A DNA stretch of 64,000 bases from Acinetobacter sp. ANC 4173 (GTDB taxonomy: Bacteria > Pseudomonadota > Gammaproteobacteria > Pseudomonadales > Moraxellaceae). The stretch lies in NCBI RefSeq assembly GCF_004331255.1, contig NZ_SJOF01000006.1:124001-188000 (forward strand). The letters run 5' to 3'. Positions 18,725 through 27,377 of this stretch are shown piece by piece. The number at the start of each line of letters is the position of its first letter. The first letter of the stretch is position 1. The notes beneath the pieces are model-generated. The model had not been told where the DNA came from and did not search any database. It saw only the letters and a program-made list of their open reading frames with translations. The position numbers were made by a program, and so were the translations under genes.

Positions 18725-19357
18725 ATGTTGGATATGTCACAAATTTTCGCATTTGCTTTGGTGAGCCTAGCCATGGTCCTCACCCCTGGCCCGAATATGA
18801 TTTACCTCATTTCACGTTCAATTTCTCAAGGAAAAACAGCAGGTTTCATTTCTTTAGGCGGTGTAGCACTGGGCTTTGTCTTGTATATGCTCTGTGCTTC
18901 TTTTGGAATCACCGCGCTCGTTGTCGCAGTTCCATATGCTTATGACACGATTCGTATTGTAGGGGCGATCTATTTACTCTGGTTGGCATGGAAAGCTTTA
19001 CGCCCCAATGCAGCGCCTATTTTTAGTCTCAAAGATTTATCGATCGATTCACCGTTAAAATTATTTTTAATGGGCTTTTTGACCAGTTTACTGAATCCTA
19101 AAATTGCGATTATGTATTTGTCTTTGTTGCCACAGTTTATTCAGCCACAACAAGGCAGTATTTTAGCGCAGTCTATTCAACTCGGTACGATCCAAATTTT
19201 TGTCAGCGTTTCAGTAAATGCCGTTATTGTCTTTTCTGCCGGTAGCATTGCACTTTTTCTACAGCGAAAACCACTTTGGGCAAATGTACAGCGTTGGCTC
19301 ATGGGCACAGTTCTCGCTGGGCTTGCTGTACGTATTCTTCTGGAAAGTCGTCGTTAG
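18725..19357 (+). CDS. LysE/RhtB family amino-acid exporter
   Basis: A 210-residue membrane protein with the family hallmark LTPGPNMIYLISRSISQGKTAG near residues 18-40, five to six hydrophobic helices, and the second hallmark FLTSLLNPKIAIMYLSLLPQFI. RhtB proteins export amino acids such as homoserine, threonine or leucine, but the substrate is unknown. I start at the ATG at 18725. A TTG six bases upstream and an ATG at 18734 are alternatives. It is monocistronic, 130 bp before the LOS genes. Confidence 0.88.
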   Translation: MLDMSQIFAFALVSLAMVLTPGPNMIYLISRSISQGKTAGFISLGGVALGFVLYMLCASFGITALVVAVPYAYDTIRIVGAIYLLWLAWKALRPNAAPIFSLKDLSIDSPLKLFLMGFLTSLLNPKIAIMYLSLLPQFIQPQQGSILAQSIQLGTIQIFVSVSVNAVIVFSAGSIALFLQRKPLWANVQRWLMGTVLAGLAVRILLESRR

Positions 19358-19487
19358 ACTGCCACATCAAAACCAGCAGACGGTGACGGGCAAGGTTGAT
19401 CCTCATTTTTAGCGTGGATAACCTTGACCAAATCAGTTCATGTTACACTTTGCACAGTCTTAACTTTTTCAAACTAATTATATCGTT

Positions 19488-20423
19488 ATGAGCCAAGCAC
19501 AGACCTATACACCTGGTGAATTTCAATGGTCACTCCTCCATCCTAAATATTGGGGAATTTGGCTTGGCATCGTTTTCTTAATGATACTGGCAATTTTGCC
19601 GTGGGCAATTCAATATCGCTTAGCCACTTTTCTGGGAAATTTAGCGTTTAATAAGCTGAAATCCCGCCGTAAAACTACGCTGCGCAATTTAGAGGTCTGT
19701 TTTCCAGAATGGCGTCCAGAACAAGTCCAAGCCCACGCCCGTCAGGTCTTCGTTGATCAAATGCTCGGGGTTTTTGAAACTCTAAATGCTTGGTACTGCC
19801 CACAATGGTTTAAAAATCGAGTCACCATTGAGGGTTTAGAGCATATCCAAACCGCGCAAGCAGCGGGTAAAGGTGTCTTACTGCTCGGCACTCATTCCAC
19901 CTTATTAGATGCAGGTGGTTATTTATGTGCACAATATTTTGAACCCGACGTGGTGTATCGTCCACAAAACAACCCGCTGTTAGACATGCTGATTTATCGT
20001 TGTCGTGCCACGATTTACGCCAATCAAATTGATCATGATGATATGCGTGGTCTGATTCGCAACTTAAAAAATGGACATGCCATTTGGTATAGTCCAGACC
20101 AAGATTTTGGTTTAAAACAAGGGGTGATGGCTCCCTTTTTTGGGGTGCCTGCCGCAACGGTTACAGCACATCGACGTTTATTAAAAATCTCTAAAGCCGT
20201 TGCTATACCCCTATATTTCTACCGTCATGGTGATGTGGCAAATCCAAAGTATCATCTGTTAATTGAACCTATGGTGGACAACCTACCCAGTGAAGATGAA
20301 GTGGATGATGCGACACGCGTCAATCAAATTATTGAACGTCAGCTTCGAATTGCACCGACCCAATACATGTGGTTTCACCGTCGTTTTAAAACCCGCCCAG
20401 AAGGCTATGAAAAAATTTATTGA
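19488..20423 (+). CDS. lpxL: Lipid A late acyltransferase (LpxL/HtrB family)
   Basis: A 311-residue inner-membrane-bound acyltransferase. One N-terminal transmembrane helix (about 22-42) precedes the LpxL_LpxM domain with the catalytic H-x4-D motif HSTLLD (H136, D141). PDQDFG and the FFGVPAATVTAHRRLLKIS block follow, both typical. It adds a secondary laurate chain to lipid A. In Acinetobacter the LpxL and LpxM roles are split between two genes, and the sequence alone suggests LpxL. It is followed 92 bp later by the LOS core glycosyltransferase gene. Confidence 0.82.
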   Translation: MSQAQTYTPGEFQWSLLHPKYWGIWLGIVFLMILAILPWAIQYRLATFLGNLAFNKLKSRRKTTLRNLEVCFPEWRPEQVQAHARQVFVDQMLGVFETLNAWYCPQWFKNRVTIEGLEHIQTAQAAGKGVLLLGTHSTLLDAGGYLCAQYFEPDVVYRPQNNPLLDMLIYRCRATIYANQIDHDDMRGLIRNLKNGHAIWYSPDQDFGLKQGVMAPFFGVPAATVTAHRRLLKISKAVAIPLYFYRHGDVANPKYHLLIEPMVDNLPSEDEVDDATRVNQIIERQLRIAPTQYMWFHRRFKTRPEGYEKIY

Positions 20424-20515
20424 TGGCTGATCTTGGCTAGAAATATTATTTCCTGCTCTAAATTTTATTTTATACGTGACTCGAACGGCACAACAGAACA
20501 AAAAGGATAAACTCA

Positions 20516-21622
20516 ATGAAGGTGATGCAGCTTCTTCCTGAACTGAATAGCGGTGGTGTTGAACGTGGCACACTCGAAATTGCCAAGGCACTGATTACTC
20601 AGGGGCATGAGTCATTGGTGGTTTCCAATGGTGGTCGTATGGTGGCACAACTTGAAGCGGAAGGCTCCACCCATTTAACCCTACCGATTCACAAAAAATC
20701 GCTATCGAGTCTGTGGCAGATTCGTCCATTACGCCAACTTATTCAACAGCACCGTCCAGACATTGTGCATGTACGCTCAAGAGTTCCTGCATGGTTGACG
20801 CATTTTGCTTTAAAAGGAATTCCCGCAGCTGATCGCCCGCATTTAATTAGCACTGTACACGGTTTCTATTCGATTAATCGTTATAGTGCAATTATGACGC
20901 AAGCAGAGAAAGTCATTGCGGTTTCGGACAGTGTGGTGCAATATATCACTGAACATTATAAAAATTGTCCACCACAAGATATTGTTCGTATTTACCGTGG
21001 TATCGACTCCAAAGCATTCCCTCATGGATATCAGCCGTCAGTACAGTGGATTCAACAAACCTTAAAAGACTATCCACAACTCGAGCATAAGTTTCTCTTG
21101 TGCTTACCTGGTCGCATTACACGTCTGAAAGGCCATGAAACCTTAATTGAATTGATACAACAATTGCATACGCAATTCCCCTACCTGCATGCCATTGTGG
21201 TCGGAGGGGCCGATCCGAAAAAAGCTGCTTATTTGGATGAACTGCAACGCAATATACAAAGTCGAGGCTTAGAACATCAAATTAGCTTTGTGGGTCATCG
21301 CTCTGATATTCGTGAATGGCTTGCCTACAGCGATGTGGTCTTGTCTTTATCAAATCAGGCAGAAACCTTTGGACGTACTGCCTTAGAAGCTTTATCCGTG
21401 GGGACACCTGTGATAGGTTGGAAAAGAGGTGGAGTTGCTGAAATTTTATCTTCGGTTTATCCACAAGGTCTTATCCCTGTTGATGATCAAGCTGAACTTA
21501 TTCGTGTCGTCCAACAACATATTGAACAACCACAACACGTGGCTCCTGTGACGCAATTTAGCTTACAAGACATGTGTGAACAGACTTTAAGCCTTTATCG
21601 ACGCATCTTAAAGTTGTCATAA
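20516..21622 (+). CDS. lpsB: GT4-family glycosyltransferase, LOS core (LpsB-like)
   Basis: A 368-residue GT-B enzyme of family 4. The N-terminal acceptor domain starts with MKVMQLLPELNSGGVERGTLE, where SGGVE is the nucleotide-sugar loop. The C-terminal donor domain holds LPGRITRLKGHETLIEL, VVGGADP and the E-x7-E motif AETFGRTALEAL with GTPVIGWKRGG. The neighbouring lipid A acyltransferase and the whole-length similarity pattern suggest LpsB, the LOS-core glycosyltransferase of Acinetobacter. The exact sugar and linkage are inferred. An AAAAGGATAAACTCA leader supplies the ribosome-binding site. Confidence 0.78.
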   Translation: MKVMQLLPELNSGGVERGTLEIAKALITQGHESLVVSNGGRMVAQLEAEGSTHLTLPIHKKSLSSLWQIRPLRQLIQQHRPDIVHVRSRVPAWLTHFALKGIPAADRPHLISTVHGFYSINRYSAIMTQAEKVIAVSDSVVQYITEHYKNCPPQDIVRIYRGIDSKAFPHGYQPSVQWIQQTLKDYPQLEHKFLLCLPGRITRLKGHETLIELIQQLHTQFPYLHAIVVGGADPKKAAYLDELQRNIQSRGLEHQISFVGHRSDIREWLAYSDVVLSLSNQAETFGRTALEALSVGTPVIGWKRGGVAEILSSVYPQGLIPVDDQAELIRVVQQHIEQPQHVAPVTQFSLQDMCEQTLSLYRRILKLS

Positions 21623-21639
21623 ATTTTAAATAAATTTCG

Positions 21640-21823
21640 GGTATCTTAAAGCACATAACCCGAGTTCTGCTTCCTGCAAAACTCGGGCATATGAGGTTGT
21701 GCTTTCAATCATAATTTTTGTTTTCGAGTTTGGTCGTCCTAACCAGCCATCATTTCCGTGATGATTTTCCTTCAGCGTCGTCTTCCTTAGTGGGATATTC
21801 CGTTCCCTGTTCCGTGTGCTGAT
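21640..21823 (-). ncRNA. Candidate CsrA/RsmA-sequestering sRNA (RsmX/Y/Z- or CsrB-like), locus 1
   Basis: An intergenic RNA of about 175-185 nt, inferred by eye. The minus strand holds eight GGA triplets in 142 nt (plus-strand TCC at 21672, 21737, 21755, 21768, 21784, 21799, 21804 and 21811). Several fall in loops of hairpins: GGGA-ACGGAATA-TCCC (21792-21807), CATCA-CGGAAA-TGATG (21748-21763), TGGT-TAGGACG-ACCA (21731-21745), and a 12-bp stem with loop AGGAA (21659-21687) enclosed by AAAGCACA/TGTGCTTT (21648-21705). Upstream is a GacA-type box (21880-21897), centred about -65 from a start placed after the -10-like TATTCT (21830-21835). The function (titrating CsrA under GacS/GacA) is inferred. 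The 3' end is unclear because no T tract follows the last stem. Confidence 0.78.
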
Positions 21824-21879
21824 GAAGTAAGAATAAAAGAATTCTTGAGGTTCTACCATTCGTCATAGACCGAAACCTT

Positions 21880-21897
21880 TGTAAGCAATTTCGTACA
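21880..21897 (-). promoter_or_regulatory. GacA-type upstream activating site of sRNA locus 1
   Basis: Minus strand reads TGTACG-AAATTG-CTTACA. The known GacA consensus is TGTAAG-N6-CTTACA, so eleven of the twelve specified bases match with the exact six-base spacer. The position (about -65) is that of GacA sites upstream of Pseudomonas rsm genes. Confidence 0.75.
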
Positions 21898-21917
21898 CAA
21901 TTTCTCATGTAATTCGT

Positions 21918-23039
21918 TTACTGCTTCTCGTTTTTATAATCCTGTGCAATTTCATCCGTTACTATTTTTTCTTCTCGCTCCGCTTTTTCAATCCCTTCTT
22001 GTATAGCAGTCTGAGCTTCTTGCTCATCTGCATCAGTTTGCTCCAATTCTTCTTGCTGTTGCTCAAAAACACGCCCTGTTTGTAATTTGACATAGATAGG
22101 AAAATGATCTGAACCGATATGTGGTAAACGCTGCATTTGAATGAGGGCAAAGTCTGTACTATGAAATACATGATCGAGCGACCAGCGTAAAAAAGGATAA
22201 TCGGCATGAAAAGTATTCACATAATGCCGTCCAACTCGAGGATCGAGTAAGCCACTGATGCGCTGAAATAGACGTGTGGTTCGTGACCATGCCACATCAT
22301 TCAAATCCCCCATCACAATACAGCTTTGATCCAGTTCTTTAATTTGATCACCCACAAGCAACAACTCAGCATCTCTTAAGGTCGAATCCTTGGCTTCTGT
22401 CGGACTAGGCGGTTTCGGATGTAGACAGTACAACTGCACAGGCTGCCCTGAAGGCAACAGCACCGTAGTATGAATGGAAGGAATTTCATCACTTAAAATA
22501 AATTTCACTTCTGTATCGATGAGTTTCAATCGGCTATATAAATGCATGCCATACAGGTTATCTAAGGGAATCGGGACACAATAAGGATAATCCACCTCAA
22601 GCACCTGTAATGCCTGTTGCCAATGCTGATCTGTTTCTAAGGTCAAAACCAGATCGGGTTTTAATTGAGTAATTTGTGCAATTAATAAATGATGTTGAGT
22701 GTTGGGTGTGAGTACATTCGAAACCAGTAATGAAATCTGCCGCTCAGGCTGCAATTGCTCAGGAGAAACCGTCTGAACTTGTTTTTTCCACACGAAGGTA
22801 TAAGGCAACACCATTTTTAACTGATATGCCAAGGCTACGATTAACGCAACGAAAATCAATTCACGTTGTAAATCCCAAGGATCTGGCCAAAAGATCAGTA
22901 AGATAAAGGCTAAAAGCCCCAGTGCCAAAATTTGTAGTCGTGGAAAATCTGCTCCGCGAATCCACCATTCATCACGCGGAATCAATGACCAAAACGTCAG
23001 CATCACCACAACAGCCGCCAGGATTTCCACCCAAATCAT
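21918..23039 (-). CDS. Endonuclease/exonuclease/phosphatase (EEP) family membrane protein
   Basis: A 373-residue protein. The N-terminus has three hydrophobic helices (about 1-85), followed by an EEP catalytic domain with SLLVSNVLTPN (usual N/W-N strand), DLVLTLETDQHW (catalytic Glu), CIVMGDLNDVAWS and the terminal RWSLDHVFHS...GSDHFPIYV motif with the H-D-H dyad. The C-terminal tail (about 325-373) is acidic and Glu/Gln rich. This matches the membrane-anchored YafD-like EEP group, which hydrolyses phosphodiesters, but the substrate is unknown. It lies just upstream of sRNA locus 1 on the same strand. Confidence 0.85.
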   Translation of the reverse strand: MIWVEILAAVVVMLTFWSLIPRDEWWIRGADFPRLQILALGLLAFILLIFWPDPWDLQRELIFVALIVALAYQLKMVLPYTFVWKKQVQTVSPEQLQPERQISLLVSNVLTPNTQHHLLIAQITQLKPDLVLTLETDQHWQQALQVLEVDYPYCVPIPLDNLYGMHLYSRLKLIDTEVKFILSDEIPSIHTTVLLPSGQPVQLYCLHPKPPSPTEAKDSTLRDAELLLVGDQIKELDQSCIVMGDLNDVAWSRTTRLFQRISGLLDPRVGRHYVNTFHADYPFLRWSLDHVFHSTDFALIQMQRLPHIGSDHFPIYVKLQTGRVFEQQQEELEQTDADEQEAQTAIQEGIEKAEREEKIVTDEIAQDYKNEKQ

Positions 23040-23229
23040 ATTGTTTTTCTCAATCTATTCCGTTTGGTAAAACTAAATCTGGACTAACTTTATCAATTTT
23101 GTATGTATCATAAACAAGTTATTTCGTTCAATTATAGTGATGTTTTACTTATGTAGTGCTTGCAGTTGTGGTCGCTTTTGATACACTCAAACCCCCTTTT
23201 AAATTTTTAACGCACCGAGGCAAAATGAC

Positions 23230-24348
23230 ATGAAAGTAGGTCTGGTCGGTTGGCGCGGGATGGTTGGTTCTGTCCTTATGCAACGTATGGTTGAAGAGAA
23301 TGACTTTGCTCACTTTGAGCCATTCTATTTTTCTACCAGTAATGCAGGTGGTGAAGCCCCTGCATTTGGTGGTAAGACTGCCCCAGCACTTATGGATGCG
23401 ACAGACATTAATAGTCTGAAGCAAATGGATGTCATTATTACCTGTCAAGGTGGCGACTATACCTCTGAAGTCTTCCCAAAATTAAAGGCTGAAGGCTGGA
23501 AAGGCTATTGGATTGATGCAGCTTCTACCTTGCGTATGGAAGATGAAGCCATCATCGTGCTTGACCCTGTCAACATGAACGTCATTAAAGATGGTTTAGT
23601 GAATGGTACGAAAACATTTGTGGGCGGTAACTGTACCGTTTCGCTGATGCTGATGGGCTTAGGTGGTTTATTCCAAAACAATTTAGTGGAATGGGCAACC
23701 TCAATGACCTATCAAGCGGCATCGGGTGCAGGCGCGCAAAATATGCGTGAACTGATCTCTGGTATGGGCTATTTGTACAACAATACCAAAGATTTATTAG
23801 ATGACCCACGCTCTCCAATTTTAGACATCGACTCTAAAATTGCGGAATTACAACGTGGCGAAGGCTTCCCTTCTGCAAACTTTGGCGTGCCTTTAGCAGG
23901 TTCACTCATTCCGTACATCGATAAACAGCTTGAAAGCGGTCAATCGAAAGAAGAATGGAAAGGTCAAGTTGAAACCAACAAGATCTTAGGCAATCAGCAA
24001 ATTGTTCCGATTGATGGCCACTGTGTCCGTATTGGTGCCATGCGTTGTCACTCACAGGCACTCACGTTGAAGTTGAAAAAAGACGTGCCACTGGATGAGA
24101 TTGAAGACATGTTGCGTAACGCAAACCAATGGGCGAAAGTCGTTCCAAATACGCGTGAAGCATCAATGACTGATCTTACCCCTGTTGCAGTGACAGGCAC
24201 ACTTAGCGTTCCTGTGGGTCGTTTACGTAAATTGAATATGGGTAAAGAGTACCTTGGTGCATTCACTGTGGGTGATCAACTGTTGTGGGGTGCTGCTGAA
24301 CCACTACGCCGTATGCTCCGTATTCTGATTGATTTTAAAAATGCTTAA
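23230..24348 (+). CDS. asd: Aspartate-semialdehyde dehydrogenase
   Basis: A 372-residue enzyme starting [20 protein letters not shown], the NADP-binding glycine loop. The catalytic cysteine is C135 in GGNCTVSLM. The later [16 protein letters not shown] block carries the conserved His. It converts L-aspartyl-4-phosphate to the semialdehyde, a branch point to lysine/diaminopimelate, threonine and methionine. The length is that of gamma-proteobacterial Asd type I. It is followed by a terminator and then the FimV genes, a linkage also known in Pseudomonas. Confidence 0.97.
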   Translation: MKVGLVGWRGMVGSVLMQRMVEENDFAHFEPFYFSTSNAGGEAPAFGGKTAPALMDATDINSLKQMDVIITCQGGDYTSEVFPKLKAEGWKGYWIDAASTLRMEDEAIIVLDPVNMNVIKDGLVNGTKTFVGGNCTVSLMLMGLGGLFQNNLVEWATSMTYQAASGAGAQNMRELISGMGYLYNNTKDLLDDPRSPILDIDSKIAELQRGEGFPSANFGVPLAGSLIPYIDKQLESGQSKEEWKGQVETNKILGNQQIVPIDGHCVRIGAMRCHSQALTLKLKKDVPLDEIEDMLRNANQWAKVVPNTREASMTDLTPVAVTGTLSVPVGRLRKLNMGKEYLGAFTVGDQLLWGAAEPLRRMLRILIDFKNA

Positions 24349-24368
24349 GCATTTTTAAATTTTCAAAC

Positions 24369-24399
24369 AAAAGCCGATCAATTATGATCGGCTTTTTAT
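24369..24399 (+). terminator. asd terminator
   Basis: Stem AAAAGCCGATCA/TGATCGGCTTTT with an ATTA loop and a short T run. Confidence 0.9.
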
Positions 24400-24468
24400 G
24401 TAACTAGACTGTTATCCATTTACAACTCATCAACATCTCGGTAATGTATAATTCTCTCGTTGCGATAA

Positions 24469-25944
24469 ATGACCAGAGTCAAAACTAAGATGACTGTATA
24501 TAACAAATTAAAAATTGCTATTCTCGCCATTATTGCATCGCAAAATCTTCACGCGATTAGTATTGATCAATTACAGATCCAGTCTGCGCCTGGAGAATTA
24601 CTCTACGCAGAAATTCCATTTCATCATGCAAAAACCGATGCGCCTGTCCAAGTCAGCTTGGCGACGCCAGAAGATATCAATAGCTTAGGTGTTGTTCATC
24701 AACCTCCAGGTCATCTGAATTTCTTTTCTCGACAAAGCAGTTCAGGTGAGGGGGTCATTACCATCACATCATCGCGTCCATTGACCGAATCTGAGCTGAA
24801 TATCGTGGTGCGTATTCAGGAAGGCAATGCGATACATTTACGCCATATTCGCACACCGATCCAACGTAGCATTGCACCTAAACCCATGTTTAGTGCCAAG
24901 GCGAATGAAAAAGTTCTCAGCCCAATCATGATTGTGAGTGAAAAGGATATTGCGCTTAACTTGCCGACCAGTGCTCAATTTCAGCACCCTCAATCAGCGC
25001 AACTGAATCCAATATCCAATTCGGCTGATTCACTAAAACTAAAAACCATACAACCGCCAAAGTTGGCAACAGTGACTGACTCAAATGAAGCGCCTATCGT
25101 CGTTTCTAGTTTAAATACTGCGAGTGCACCAGCAACAGCACAAACCAAAGTACTTGCCGAAACTAAAACTGACTCGGCAAAGCCAACGACAAGCGTTGCC
25201 AAAAATACCTCAAAGACAGAAAATCCAACCACTAAACCGTCATCTGCCCAGCAAGCACAGCAGTATCAGAAACGTGCGGAAACAGAGAAAGTTGCTGCCG
25301 CATCGGCTCAAGCAACAGCTTCACCGCCCAAATTACCAGCTGAACCAAAGCCAGCAACCATCCAGCCTGCGGCGGCGACGGCAGCTGATGTGAAAAAAGT
25401 TCAGCCGAATCAGCATACCGTACAAAACAATGAATCGCTTTGGGCAATTGCACAACGGGTTGCCACTGAGCAAAATCGTCCAATTGGTGAAGTGATGCAG
25501 CAAATTAAAACTCAAAACTCGCATGCATTTATTCGGGGTGATATCAATCGATTACGTCGTGGGGTAACTTTAAACTTACAAACCAATACCACCAACAAAT
25601 CTCAACAAAAAATTGTGGCTCCCCCCCCCAACACCATGGCAAAACAATCTGGAAAAGCAAAATACCGCCTGAATCAAGCCGAAATGAGCTTAGTGGCAGA
25701 AAAGAACCCAGAAACCACCAATGGAACGGCAAAGCAGAATGCTGAGAATGAGCAAATATCAAATGAATTGTCATTAAAAGTTATGACATCTCGGGGAAAA
25801 ACCGTTAAATTACAGAGAAACGTAACTCAGCTGGAATTGGCACTACGTCAAAAGGACCAGAGAATTCAATTATTAAATGCTCGTCTTGCACAATTGCAAC
25901 AACAGTTGAAAGCACAACAAGCACAGAAAAAGCCAAACAGCTAA
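24469..25944 (+). CDS. fimV: FimV-like periplasmic protein with LysM domain (N-terminal half of FimV)
   Basis: A 491-residue exported protein. A signal peptide (KLKIAILAIIASQNLHA) precedes the FimV N-terminal domain (SIDQLQIQSAPGELLYAEIPF...SLATPEDINSLG). A low-complexity Thr/Ala/Lys/Pro linker (about 170-315) follows, then a LysM domain (QHTVQNNESLWAIAQRVATE, about 322-370). The last about 50 residues are a coiled coil (RNVTQLELALRQKDQRIQLL). It then stops, whereas Pseudomonas FimV continues into a membrane helix. LysM should bind peptidoglycan, placing type IV pili, motility and polarity factors. A C9 tract at 25621-25629 lies inside the linker after LysM. The start could also be the ATG at 24490. 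Confidence 0.85.
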   Translation: MTRVKTKMTVYNKLKIAILAIIASQNLHAISIDQLQIQSAPGELLYAEIPFHHAKTDAPVQVSLATPEDINSLGVVHQPPGHLNFFSRQSSSGEGVITITSSRPLTESELNIVVRIQEGNAIHLRHIRTPIQRSIAPKPMFSAKANEKVLSPIMIVSEKDIALNLPTSAQFQHPQSAQLNPISNSADSLKLKTIQPPKLATVTDSNEAPIVVSSLNTASAPATAQTKVLAETKTDSAKPTTSVAKNTSKTENPTTKPSSAQQAQQYQKRAETEKVAAASAQATASPPKLPAEPKPATIQPAAATAADVKKVQPNQHTVQNNESLWAIAQRVATEQNRPIGEVMQQIKTQNSHAFIRGDINRLRRGVTLNLQTNTTNKSQQKIVAPPPNTMAKQSGKAKYRLNQAEMSLVAEKNPETTNGTAKQNAENEQISNELSLKVMTSRGKTVKLQRNVTQLELALRQKDQRIQLLNARLAQLQQQLKAQQAQKKPNS

Positions 25945-26011
25945 ATTGTTATATAATTTTGATATTAGAATCAATGAATTAAACATACATTTGATTCGTA
26001 AGGGGTAAAAC

Positions 26012-27331
26012 ATGCTGATTTATGTGATTCCGTTTATACTTTTGTTAGTGGTAGCAATTGTTTTAAAAAAACGAGAAGCTAGTAAAGAAGCCGATACGGC
26101 ACCAAAAAAATCGACTGCGGCTCGTCCTAAGAGCAAAGCAACCACAAGTAAACATAAGGCTACTCTTAAAAATGAGCCGCATGTTACAGAAGCCCCTATC
26201 CCTGATAAAAAGCAAGTAACGCCGCTTAGTACGGAATTAAAAAAACAAATTCAAGAACTCATTCGCGATCGCAACTACTTTGCAGCAGAAGCACAAATTA
26301 ATCAGGCATTAAATAAAGATAGCTCTCAACATGAGTTGTATTTGTTACTCCTCGACATTCATCTGCGACAAAAAGATGAATTTGCGATTAGCCAATTGTT
26401 TAATCACTTACGTTCACTTGAACTTGAAGAAACCTTGGCGCAAGCAGAACAGAAAAAAACTGAATATGAAACAGAACATACTGCTACCGTAGACACAACA
26501 GTACTTCAATCTGAAAAACCTACAGCTTCAACTCCATTAACAGCACAAATTCAAAATACACAGAATTTCGATTTTGATGCTCTTATTCAAGATAATATAT
26601 CTACGCCAACATCAAAAAATGATAACGAACAACAAGCCTCTAATGTGGCTGCAGATCAGCCTATTGAGTTTAAATCGTTTAATTTGTCTCCTGAATCAAA
26701 CAAGCAAGAACCTTCAGCAACTGAAAATCCAGCTCAACCGCTGCAATTTCATCTTCAAGACATCACACTAGAATCTACCGATAATCATGCTGAAACACCT
26801 AAACCTGACAATAAGTCACTTGAAACTGAATTAAAAGACCTAGAATTTTCGTTTAATTTAGATCCTGCACCAACAACTGAAGCAGTCATTGAAACTGTTA
26901 CTGCACCAATAGCAGAAAAATCTGAAGATCAACCCGAATTCAAGTTTTCGTTTGATCTTGAACAACCGAGTGCTGAAAAAGCAACGACGCAAGTCGAGGT
27001 AAAATCTGATGCACCGACTATGTCTTTTGACTTAGAGTCAACAAAGACAGATCTTTCGACAGCGCACGCGATTCCTCAAGATATTACCGAAACAACTGAA
27101 TTTACGACTCCTGCTTTACAAACAGATGTTCATCTACAAGACCCACTGGTTCAGTCTTTCCCTGAACTCAGCCAAATCAGTGAAACCACGCTAGATCTCG
27201 ATTTAGCCGAGCGATATATCCAATTTGGTTCTTATGAGGCTGCCCGCCAACTCTTGGCTGCAAATTCGGATAAATTTTCGACGGAGCAACAACATCGCGC
27301 GGAACAGCTACTGAATCAAATAGCATCTTAA
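26012..27331 (+). CDS. FimV C-terminal half: membrane anchor plus cytoplasmic TPR/FimV-C domains
   Basis: A 439-residue protein with an N-terminal transmembrane helix (MLIYVIPFILLLVVAIVLKK), a basic linker, and a TPR-like region around QIQELIRDRNYFAAEAQINQALNKD (about 85-150). A long acidic low-complexity region with repeated EFxFSFDLE/LEFSFNLD-like motifs follows, then the FimV C-terminal domain LDLAERYIQFGSYEAARQLLAANSDKF (about 400-435). It has its own AAGGGG ribosome-binding site seven bases upstream and begins 67 bp after the LysM gene. Together the two genes encode what is one polypeptide in Pseudomonas. It probably docks cytoplasmic partners to the periplasmic half. Confidence 0.82.
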   Translation: MLIYVIPFILLLVVAIVLKKREASKEADTAPKKSTAARPKSKATTSKHKATLKNEPHVTEAPIPDKKQVTPLSTELKKQIQELIRDRNYFAAEAQINQALNKDSSQHELYLLLLDIHLRQKDEFAISQLFNHLRSLELEETLAQAEQKKTEYETEHTATVDTTVLQSEKPTASTPLTAQIQNTQNFDFDALIQDNISTPTSKNDNEQQASNVAADQPIEFKSFNLSPESNKQEPSATENPAQPLQFHLQDITLESTDNHAETPKPDNKSLETELKDLEFSFNLDPAPTTEAVIETVTAPIAEKSEDQPEFKFSFDLEQPSAEKATTQVEVKSDAPTMSFDLESTKTDLSTAHAIPQDITETTEFTTPALQTDVHLQDPLVQSFPELSQISETTLDLDLAERYIQFGSYEAARQLLAANSDKFSTEQQHRAEQLLNQIAS

Positions 27332-27350
27332 GGCATTTCCCTCTACTATA

Positions 27351-27377
27351 AAGCAGTCATACATGACTGCTTTTTTT
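27351..27377 (+). terminator. Terminator between the FimV C-terminal gene and asparaginase
   Basis: Arms AGCAGTCAT and ATGACTGCT, with a two-base loop in the perfect form, followed by T7. The T tract ends exactly where the asparaginase start codon lies. Confidence 0.85.

Noticed and set aside
21626..21859. 77-codon minus-strand frame over sRNA locus 1
   Set aside because: No ribosome-binding site, no domain, and the sequence is better explained by stems and GGA loops of an RNA.
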